DNA from: Prevotella sp.
GTDB lineage: Bacteria; Bacteroidota; Bacteroidia; Bacteroidales; Bacteroidaceae
NCBI GenBank assembly: GCA_017389705.1
Contig: JAFPEE010000100.1
Location: forward strand, 1-64,000
Direction of reading: 5' to 3'
Length of the DNA stretch: 64,000 bases
Shown here: positions 57,793 to 64,000 of the stretch, in pieces
Layout: each line of letters begins with the position of its first letter
Numbering within the stretch: position 1 is the first letter of the stretch
The notes under the pieces: model-generated
Told to the model about the DNA's origin: nothing
Databases searched by the model: none
What the model saw: only the letters and a program-made list of their open reading frames with translations
Program-made: the position numbers and the translations under genes

Positions 57793-60700
57793 ATGGATTA
57801 CAGGTCAATTATCGAATCAAAATATAATCGCCAGAATTGGCAGTTGCTGTTGCACGACATTTTTGGTAACAAGATAAAGTTTTGGAATACGCCATCAACG
57901 ATTCCAACCAGTAGTCAGTTTGCCAAGCAGGCACTATGGCTTGGTACTATCACTTTGAGTGATAACCAGACCATTTCCGTCTATGAGGTGGAACTGTCTG
58001 AGAGCGTTGACATAGAACGCAACCGCAGAGGTATTCGCGATATGTTGCTAACTGATTGGCGTAACAACGGCAATGCAGGTGCCTTTATGTTCTGCTATCG
58101 AAAGAACGAGAGCGTGCTCCGTTTCTCATACGTCAGCGAAGCCTGGGCGTTTGCCGATGATGGCAGTTATCAGAAGGAATCGACTGATGCCAAACGCTTT
58201 ACCTATCTGCTGGGTGAAGGTCATCGCAGCCGTACCGCCATTCAGCAGTTCGAGAAACTGCGTGACAGCAGCCTCACGTTGAAAGACCTGACCAAGGCAT
58301 TCTCTGTAGATGCTGTCAGCGACATGTTCTTTGATGGCTACAAGAAGCAGTACGAAGACATCATCCAATATATCACAGGAAAGCGGATGGTAAAGGTGGC
58401 CAACAAGTGGGAAGAGCAAATCAAGAACGAGCCCTGCGAGGAAATCATGCAGGAGTTTGCTCACTTTTCAAATCCTGAAAAGGCTGTTCGTGACTATGTG
58501 AAGAAACTGATGGGCCGCCTTGTGTTCCTTCAGTTCTTACAGAAAAAAGGCTGGCTGGGTGTGCCTGCTGGTGCTGAATGGGGGACAGGTGATACTGAGT
58601 TCATCCAAACTCTCTTTGCCCAATGCCAGGATAAAGACCACTTCATCGACAACGTGCTGGAATCACTCTTCAACGACCTCAATAGCGAAAACGAGAAGCA
58701 ACTTCCTCAGTATCGCACGCCTTATCTGAATGGTGGATTATTTGAGCGTGATGCTACTGATGAGACAGAATTCCCTCTGCCTGCCAAGTATATGCAGAGT
58801 CTGCTCGACTTCTTTGCTTCCTATAATTTCACTATCGACGAGAACGACCCCGATGATGCAGAAGTTGGCGTTGACCCAGAGATGTTGGGCCGTATTTTCG
58901 AGAATTTGCTGGAGGACAACAAAGATAAAGGAGCCTTCTATACACCCAAGGAAATTGTCAGCTATATGTGTCGTGAGTCATTGATAGCCTATCTCCAGAC
59001 AGGTATTGAAGACGAAACCACCAAAGAAGCCATCCGCCAATTCGTGATCACCCACGATGTTGCAACTCTTGGCACTAACGACAGATTCCGTCAACAGGTG
59101 GATGAAGCCTTGAAAAACGTAAAAATCTGCGACCCCGCAATTGGTTCAGGTGCATTCCCAATGGGGCTGCTGAAAGAACTTTTCCAATGCCGCACAGCAC
59201 TTGAAGGAATCAGCCAACACCAAGCCGCTGAAATCAAAAAGCACATCATCCAGCAGAATATCTATGGTGTAGATATCGAGCGTGGTGCTGTTGACATAGC
59301 CCGCCTCCGCTTCTGGCTCTCCCTGATTGTTGATGAAGAAACGCCACAGGCTTTGCCAAACCTCGACTACAAGATTGTAGAAGGTAACTCGTTGATAACA
59401 ACTTTCGACGGCCAGTACATAGATCTGTCTACAAATATTGGAACGAGCAGATTACGTTCAAGCCTTGTCAGAATAAGACCAGAAAAGGAAGCACTACAGG
59501 CGGAACAAAGGCGTTTCTATACATTGTCTGGTGATGAGAAATATCGTTCAGAAATTGCGATCAAGAACCATATTCTCAACATCATCTGGTATCAACTTGA
59601 CTATGAAAAGCATTCTTGGGAAGATGCGACCATAGAACAAGTTGATTTGTTTGGTGCCACCACAACAAAAGGCCGTAAAAATAATGCTGCACATGTTTCA
59701 GAATTCACACAAAAACGCCAAACAGTACTTAATAAGTGTGAGAAATTGATGGCTGAAATAAATGATGAAAGTAAATCCCTCCAAGCAAGAGCAAGCATCA
59801 CTATTCCATTCTTTGAGTGGGAAACTGTTTTCTCAGAGGTGTTTGATGATGAAAACAAAAAAGGATTCGACATTGTTATTGGCAATCCACCTTATGTTTC
59901 AACCAAGGGAAGAACTGAGGAAGAGAAAGATAATCTCGATAGAGCATTCGGTTTTGTCGATGATTTATATCATCATTTTATTATTCGTGGTTTTAACCTC
60001 ATAAAAGAGGGAGGAATCCAATCAATGATTACCTCTGATACATATTTTACAACATTAACGAAAACGGCATTAAGAAAGAAATTTCTATCTTATTCAATGC
60101 TACAAATAGTACATTGGGGTCACGACATCTTTGATGACGCGCTTGTGTCAACTGCTACTTTTTTCTGTCAAAAATATACCAATCATGAAACATTTATAAG
60201 ATTCTATGATGTAAAAGGCAAAAAGAAGATTGCAGATGGAACAATGTATGAAATTAATCAGAAAGAATATTCCAAGTCTATTAATGGTTGCTTTTATGTT
60301 CCCACTCCATTATGCCTAGGTATTAACTCCCTTCTTGCTGATAAACATAATTCTTTAATGAAAGAGTGGTGGAATAAGATTGACACCAGTAAAAAGATAG
60401 CAAAGAATGAATCTAATCTAAACAAATACAGAGTTTCCTTGATGCCTGGAGACGTAACTTTGATAGGACTGGTTACTGATGGCGGTCAAGGTATGGCTAC
60501 GGGTGATAACGGAAAGTTTGTTGGTGTTAAAGCTGGAACTAAACAGTCGGCCAGTATTATAGAAAGTCGTCCTCAAAAGCTTTCAGAGGTTAATCGTAAA
60601 TACAATCTTCACCAAGTACTACCACAAGAAGAAAAAGAGATATGGACATTGTTCGATAGTCTGAAGGCTCAATTTGGCAATAAAATATTTGGTCAGGGTT

Positions 60701-61380
60701 ATGTTTATCGTATTGTTCCAGATCAATTATTAGCAGATATTACGTCTTTGAGTGATTATGATAAGGAACATGGTATTTCTGGTAGTAAGACTTATGTCCC
60801 TTATGACAAGGGAGATAAAGAAGGAAATAAGTGGTATATTGAAAATCCTTTCGTAATAGATTGGTCCAAAGAAAATGTCCATTATTTGAAGACATCACCC
60901 AAATCTCGATATCAGGGATACACATTCTACTTCAAGGAAGGATTCTGTTGGAACAACAATCTAAATGAAAGGTATTATAATATAAAGTGCAAAGAGAAAA
61001 AAGCAGGTATCCATGATGTCGCATCAATGTCATTATTTGAACTTACTACTAAGGTTCCTGCATACTATCTTGTAACCTTGATCAACAGTTCTTTGTGTGG
61101 CTATTTCTATCGTATGTTTTTGAACAACACAGTTAATGTTCAAGTTAATGACCTTCGTATGTTGCCAATAATTGTTCCTTCAAAAGAACAACTAATAGAG
61201 TGTAAGGTCTTATTTGATGATGCCATTGAAACTCAAAAGTCATTTTTTAATCAGAAAATATCACAAGTTGAAAGAGATAGCCGTTTGTTAGAGATTCAAA
61301 ATAAAGTTGATAAATTCGCTTTTGAAATATATGGATTAAAGCAATCTGACTACCCACCCTTGGGAAAAACTCTTTATTAA
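57793..61380 (+). CDS. Eco57I-type DNA adenine-N6 methylase with specificity domain
   Basis: 1195 residues. Motif X/I region VKICDPAIGSGAFPMGLLKELF (SAM binding), GAFYTPKEIVSYMCRESL, NIYGVDIERGAVDIARLRFWLS, and motif IV FDIVIGNPPYVSTKGRTEEEKDNL. The last ~500 residues are a TaqI-like target recognition region with 'LKTSPKSRYQGYTFYFKEGFCWNNNLNE' and 'VQVNDLRMLPIIVP'. It protects host DNA. From about 59,400 onwards the gene is visibly more AT-rich than its first half, suggesting that the recognition half was exchanged. Partner of the PLD-helicase, 30 bp downstream. Confidence 0.9.
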   Translation: MDYRSIIESKYNRQNWQLLLHDIFGNKIKFWNTPSTIPTSSQFAKQALWLGTITLSDNQTISVYEVELSESVDIERNRRGIRDMLLTDWRNNGNAGAFMFCYRKNESVLRFSYVSEAWAFADDGSYQKESTDAKRFTYLLGEGHRSRTAIQQFEKLRDSSLTLKDLTKAFSVDAVSDMFFDGYKKQYEDIIQYITGKRMVKVANKWEEQIKNEPCEEIMQEFAHFSNPEKAVRDYVKKLMGRLVFLQFLQKKGWLGVPAGAEWGTGDTEFIQTLFAQCQDKDHFIDNVLESLFNDLNSENEKQLPQYRTPYLNGGLFERDATDETEFPLPAKYMQSLLDFFASYNFTIDENDPDDAEVGVDPEMLGRIFENLLEDNKDKGAFYTPKEIVSYMCRESLIAYLQTGIEDETTKEAIRQFVITHDVATLGTNDRFRQQVDEALKNVKICDPAIGSGAFPMGLLKELFQCRTALEGISQHQAAEIKKHIIQQNIYGVDIERGAVDIARLRFWLSLIVDEETPQALPNLDYKIVEGNSLITTFDGQYIDLSTNIGTSRLRSSLVRIRPEKEALQAEQRRFYTLSGDEKYRSEIAIKNHILNIIWYQLDYEKHSWEDATIEQVDLFGATTTKGRKNNAAHVSEFTQKRQTVLNKCEKLMAEINDESKSLQARASITIPFFEWETVFSEVFDDENKKGFDIVIGNPPYVSTKGRTEEEKDNLDRAFGFVDDLYHHFIIRGFNLIKEGGIQSMITSDTYFTTLTKTALRKKFLSYSMLQIVHWGHDIFDDALVSTATFFCQKYTNHETFIRFYDVKGKKKIADGTMYEINQKEYSKSINGCFYVPTPLCLGINSLLADKHNSLMKEWWNKIDTSKKIAKNESNLNKYRVSLMPGDVTLIGLVTDGGQGMATGDNGKFVGVKAGTKQSASIIESRPQKLSEVNRKYNLHQVLPQEEKEIWTLFDSLKAQFGNKIFGQGYVYRIVPDQLLADITSLSDYDKEHGISGSKTYVPYDKGDKEGNKWYIENPFVIDWSKENVHYLKTSPKSRYQGYTFYFKEGFCWNNNLNERYYNIKCKEKKAGIHDVASMSLFELTTKVPAYYLVTLINSSLCGYFYRMFLNNTVNVQVNDLRMLPIIVPSKEQLIECKVLFDDAIETQKSFFNQKISQVERDSRLLEIQNKVDKFAFEIYGLKQSDYPPLGKTLY

Positions 61381-61392
61381 ATACTATATAAT

Positions 61393-62031
61393 ATGACGAA
61401 ACTTGAAAAGCTATACAGCATCATTGAGAACTCTCGCGAAGTGGGTGTGAAACTGAGCAAGGATGTTCTTCAGCAAGTGAGTGAACTAGAAGAGAATATC
61501 ATCAAAAAAGAAATTCTCCCAATAGTGACTCAGAATATAGAACCTGCACTAAAACAAGTGCAACGGGAGTTGGTTCTAGTAGTAGATTATCACCCTGGGG
61601 AGCCTATTAGCGTTTCACTTTCTCGTAAAGCGAACATCGCTGAACTTATCGATGCTAAGCTTTTGGAGCAGGATCCTCAGGTGGAGCATCGTGATGGAAC
61701 AAAGCGTAGAAAACCTATAGAGCGCATCAACGAAAAATCTGTTTTGCGTGTAACGTTCCCTGACGGGACTGTTATAGAAGATAAGAAAGCAAAGATCACT
61801 TTCACTAAAACCATTCAGAAGATTGGTTTGATGAGAGTGCGCAATCTTGGTATCGCCTTCTGTGGTGTGCCTGTCGTGTCTAACACCCTCGACAAGAAAT
61901 ACGGCAAAACTCAAGTTCCTGTTGAAGGTGGCCTCTATGTGATGACTCACAGTAGTACCCACGATAAGAAGAAAATGCTCGACAAGATTGCAATAAAACT
62001 AGGTATAAAGCTGATAGTAGAAGAGATATAA
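61393..62031 (+). CDS. Unknown accessory protein of the restriction-like locus
   Basis: 212 residues, 12 bp after the methylase, same direction. It is highly charged and begins with a coiled coil (about 1-55). A central part (PISVSLSRKANIAELIDAKLL) is followed by 'VTFPDGTVIEDKKAKITFTKTIQKIGLMRVRNLGI', a pattern I associate with small DNA-binding modules in restriction-linked proteins but cannot name. The end (VPVEGGLYVMTHSSTHDKKKMLDKIAIKLGIKLIVEEI) is distinctive. I infer a specificity or loading subunit; AT-rich like the end of the methylase. Confidence 0.6.
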   Translation: MTKLEKLYSIIENSREVGVKLSKDVLQQVSELEENIIKKEILPIVTQNIEPALKQVQRELVLVVDYHPGEPISVSLSRKANIAELIDAKLLEQDPQVEHRDGTKRRKPIERINEKSVLRVTFPDGTVIEDKKAKITFTKTIQKIGLMRVRNLGIAFCGVPVVSNTLDKKYGKTQVPVEGGLYVMTHSSTHDKKKMLDKIAIKLGIKLIVEEI

Positions 62032-62060
62032 TAATCGAGTGTCTTATGCGTTGTTAGTAA

Positions 62061-62408
62061 TACAAGGTGATTCCGTGTGTGGAAAGATTGGCTCATACCA
62101 ATAGCGATACTACAGAGTATGCATTCTTGTTCTCTTTGGCATGTAGCTCGGGTAGAATACTAATTGTTCATGAGAATGTAAACCCAGACAGATTGACATT
62201 ACTTTTTCTTGTTAAGCACGAAGTTTACGATAAAGCCATAAGGGCTATCTACGATTTCCTGCAAGGAGCAGAAATCAATAAGCGAAGCAATCTTAGAAGC
62301 AAGGATTTGGACTTGGATGAGGCGCAAATCACCAGTTACAAATCCATTAATCATGACGACGTCTATTCATGGAAACAAACGATTAGTGCATATAAACGCT
62401 ATCGATAG
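62061..62408 (+). CDS. Hypothetical protein or gene remnant
   Basis: The frame is open from 62061 (after an in-frame TAA at 62058) and the first possible start is GTG at 62067, giving 113 residues with a plausible helical core (YAFLFSLACSSGRILIVHENV, FLVKHEVYDKAIRAIYDFL). There is no good start context, and the coding pattern is AT-rich. It may be a shortened protein whose N-terminus was lost. No family recognised. The following 62409-62593 holds only a 21-codon frame and the promoter of the next gene. Confidence 0.4.
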   Translation, partial: YKVIPCVERLAHTNSDTTEYAFLFSLACSSGRILIVHENVNPDRLTLLFLVKHEVYDKAIRAIYDFLQGAEINKRSNLRSKDLDLDEAQITSYKSINHDDVYSWKQTISAYKRYR

Positions 62409-62556
62409 ATGTGTCAGAGGGGCAGATGGTTTGTTGTACTTCCAGATTATGATGGTGACCAAGATGACCTTTAAATGGTTGATGGTGCAGACACTTTTCT
62501 TGAATTTTAAAGTAATATAGATCTGCAAAATAGTTGGCTTTTTCAATAAAAAGTAG

Positions 62557-62564
62557 TAACTTTG
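62557..62564 (+). promoter_or_regulatory. -7 promoter box of the 208-residue hypothetical
   Basis: TAACTTTG, 29 bases before the ATG at 62594. Confidence 0.5.
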
Positions 62565-62593
62565 CTCCCAAATACAGTAAGTCTATTTTATTT

Positions 62594-63220
62594 ATGGAGG
62601 TAACAGAGAAAAAATTGGAAAGGTGGAAAGAAGCAATTCCAAGGATGAACGAGGAGGATTTAGAGTTTATTCTTGATTTTCCAGAATGCTTTGAACCGCA
62701 AATTCTCAAGCTGGTTAAGTCGAGAATGAAAGCGATGTCCCAGCCTAAAGATGACAAAAAGAAAGAGTACTTGGAGCCAACGATGGAATCCTTGGTATGT
62801 GAGACGTTAGACGAGATGGGATGCTACTATGAGTTTGATGATGACGATGATATATTCTTAGAATATCAAGATGAAGGCTTTTTCATTATGCTTGACGAGA
62901 ATGATAAGCTATTTATTCAAATATACAAAGACAATTGGATAACTGTCTCTGTGAGTGAATATGATGAAGTGTCTAAATTGTACCAGGCTATTAACAGCGC
63001 GAATTATAACGGACATATAGCAGTTACATACACTATGAGTGAAGACAAGCGTGAAATTAGAGTTCACTTCAACGCTACCATTCTATTCGCACCATTCATT
63101 CCTGATCTCAAAGGGTATTTAGATATGATGTTGGGAAAATTCTTTATTGTTCGCATATTGATAGAAGAAAAGATGAAAGAACTATTTGAAAAAGATTATG
63201 CTTACGCAAAGTTAAACTAG
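62594..63220 (+). CDS. Hypothetical protein, acidic
   Basis: 208 residues, strongly acidic in the middle (FDDDDDIFLEYQDEGFF). The alternating beta pattern (FFIMLDENDKLFIQIYKDNWITVSVSEYDEV) followed by helices looks like a YbjN/secretion-chaperone-like fold, which is a guess from secondary structure only. The basic N-terminal helix (EKKLERWKEAIPRMNEEDLEFILDF) is separate. It has its own promoter and is AT-rich. Function unknown. Confidence 0.6.
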   Translation: MEVTEKKLERWKEAIPRMNEEDLEFILDFPECFEPQILKLVKSRMKAMSQPKDDKKKEYLEPTMESLVCETLDEMGCYYEFDDDDDIFLEYQDEGFFIMLDENDKLFIQIYKDNWITVSVSEYDEVSKLYQAINSANYNGHIAVTYTMSEDKREIRVHFNATILFAPFIPDLKGYLDMMLGKFFIVRILIEEKMKELFEKDYAYAKLN

Positions 63221-63225
63221 GAAAG

Positions 63226-63475
63226 AAGAATGTCAATTGAACTCTGCCTATTATGTGCGTCCTGTCTGCACAGGAATGGTGGGGTGTGTGGTGAGGTGTA
63301 TGGCGGAGTGTTTGACAACACTCCGCCATTCTCAATCCCTCTCCACAAGGCCGTTTGAGGCCTGTTTGGTGAGGTGTTGAGGTGTTTCTCGAAAAAGCGT
63401 CAGAAAAAGAAGACCATATCTTCCGGAGTCGAAGTTTGCCCGGCTCAAACATTGGCATTGCCCCGTCTTAAAACG
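63226..63475. repeat. Right-family hairpin repeat, copy C
   Basis: Starts AAGAATGTCAATTGAACTCT, then GTGAGGTGTAT units and the stem ATGGCGGAGTGTT (63300-63312), loop TGAC, AACACTCCGCCAT (63317-63329), then CTCAATCCCTCTCCACAAGG and the CCTTCCGGAGTCGAAG segment shared with copies A and B. Leads into the promoter cassette copy 2. Confidence 0.9.
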
Positions 63476-63491
63476 ACTTCACATACTCAGC

Positions 63492-63596
63492 GAAGATAGG
63501 CTGTATCTCAGAAAATTGCCAATTTATTTGCATTTTCGTTCGATTTGCACTATCTTTGCACCCAGAACCAATTAAACAGGAAGTTATGGAAGCAAC
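63492..63596 (+). promoter_or_regulatory. Repeated promoter-leader cassette, copy 2
   Basis: Identical to 52890-52994. TTTG at 63527-63530, 20 bases, TATCTTTG at 63551-63558, start codon at 63586. Confidence 0.9.
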
Positions 63597-63852
63597 ATCC
63601 GCAAAACGTCGCACGGTACACCCCATGAGCTATTATCGCGAAATGGTGAAGGACATGGACGATAGTCAGAAGCTGGAGCTAGTATCAATTCTCATTGAGA
63701 GCGTAAAGCCCATACAGACCAGAACTGTGTTCGACATGCCCCTTGAAGAGGATTTCGCAGATATGGATAAGGAACTGTACACTCCTGAAGAAGCTTATGA
63801 ACTGACAATGAAGGACATCAAAGCGATCTACGACGAGAAAGATGCAATATAA
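63586..63852 (+). CDS. Antitoxin (partner of a gutted RelE-type toxin)
   Basis: 88 residues. The first codons (MEATS) come from the shared cassette and the rest from its own gene: MVKDMDDSQKLELVSILIESVKP, then PLEEDFADMDKELYTPEEAYELTMKDIKAIYDEKDAI, an acidic antitoxin-like tail. Its own stop codon overlaps the toxin start (ATGCAATATAA). It is full length and open. Confidence 0.7.
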   Translation: MEATSAKRRTVHPMSYYREMVKDMDDSQKLELVSILIESVKPIQTRTVFDMPLEEDFADMDKELYTPEEAYELTMKDIKAIYDEKDAI

Positions 63853-63965
63853 GTCGATGGGAAGGCTACCACATGGCTAATACCGATAAATGGTATTACG
63901 CTTACACCATTGAGGGCGATACTATAACCGTGGTCGATGCCTGTCACGCGCAAAACATGAGATAG
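63842..63965 (+). pseudogene. Gutted RelE/ParE-type toxin
   Basis: A start codon at 63842 (MQYKS) overlaps the antitoxin's end, but the frame stops after 12 codons. In another frame the C-terminal part of a RelE-like toxin follows (MANTDKWYYAYTIEGDTITVVDACHAQNMR, 63873-63965), with the closing His-Ala-Gln-Asn common to such toxins. Roughly 60 residues in between are missing. The toxin is inactivated while the antitoxin remains. Confidence 0.65.
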
Positions 63966-64000
63966 CAAGAATCTCAATTGAGCTCTGCCTGTTTTCTGCG
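63966..64000. repeat. Right-family repeat, copy D (cut by the window edge)
   Basis: AAGAATCTCAATTGAGCTCT then CTGCCTGTTTTCTGCG, matching the start of copy C (63226) and the CCTGTTTTCTGCG of copy B. It suggests that a further cassette follows outside the window. Confidence 0.75.

Noticed and set aside
54439..62031. DISARM or BREX system
   Set aside because: DISARM needs DUF1998 proteins (DrmB) and BREX needs PglZ and BrxC; none are in the window, and PLD is fused to the helicase.

Overview
The window looks like chromosome of a member of the Bacteroidota, most likely Prevotella or a close relative (Prevotellaceae). Promoters follow the Bacteroidota pattern (TTTG near -33, about 20 bp, then TAnnTTTG near -7). 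The tryptophan genes run trpBEGDCFA. Several Bacteroidota-only families appear (DUF4924, DUF5056, DUF4251, DUF6249), there is a PorE-like type IX secretion lipoprotein, and secreted enzymes share a short C-terminal tail. I saw no rRNA, tRNA, CRISPR array, transposase or integrase gene.

Layout. Bases 1-3100 are accessory: the end of an unknown gene, a PIN-toxin/antitoxin pair, a decayed BRO-N/Fic gene and a DUF4160/DUF2442 pair, separated by three copies of a hairpin repeat. Bases 3125-9590 hold an ExbB/ExbD/ExbD operon, a methyltransferase-thyA-folA operon, and a stress-type operon (DUF6249, PspC, ECF sigma factor, DUF5056). Bases 9595-17320 hold the PorE-like lipoprotein and a pectin set (PL1, PL9, and a GH28-GH105 fusion). 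Bases 17553-24140 are the complete trp operon with a leader peptide (three Trp codons) and attenuator. Bases 24335-34120 are mostly housekeeping (glucokinase, LysE-type exporter, rfbD, prfC, tsaC, ClC channel, fmt, rpe, ECF sigma factor). Bases 34322-48670 hold a kinase/uridylyltransferase fusion, rfbA, secreted hydrolases, zapA, rny, ald and a subtilase. Bases 48684-52455 are a GH78 rhamnosidase and a GH141-like beta-helix protein, probably for rhamnogalacturonan side chains.

Bases 52500-64000 are a second accessory island. It has an antitoxin with an internally deleted PIN toxin, an ATP-dependent restriction-like locus (PLD-nuclease/helicase, Eco57I-type adenine methylase, 212-aa accessory protein) behind a strongly folded leader, and an antitoxin with a gutted toxin. 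Its units share a repeated promoter/leader cassette and a hairpin repeat related to the one at the left end.

The most unusual signal is a set of degenerate 7-bp tandem arrays of several sequences. Some exactly fill the space between a stop codon and the next start or the opposing stop. Others are embedded in frame in unrelated genes, giving almost the same peptide in an rRNA methyltransferase and a sigma factor. Other strong signals are tandem repeats with a common 22-bp period at three places, repeat-flanked toxin-antitoxin units in which toxins have decayed and antitoxins have not, and the structured leader of the restriction-like locus.
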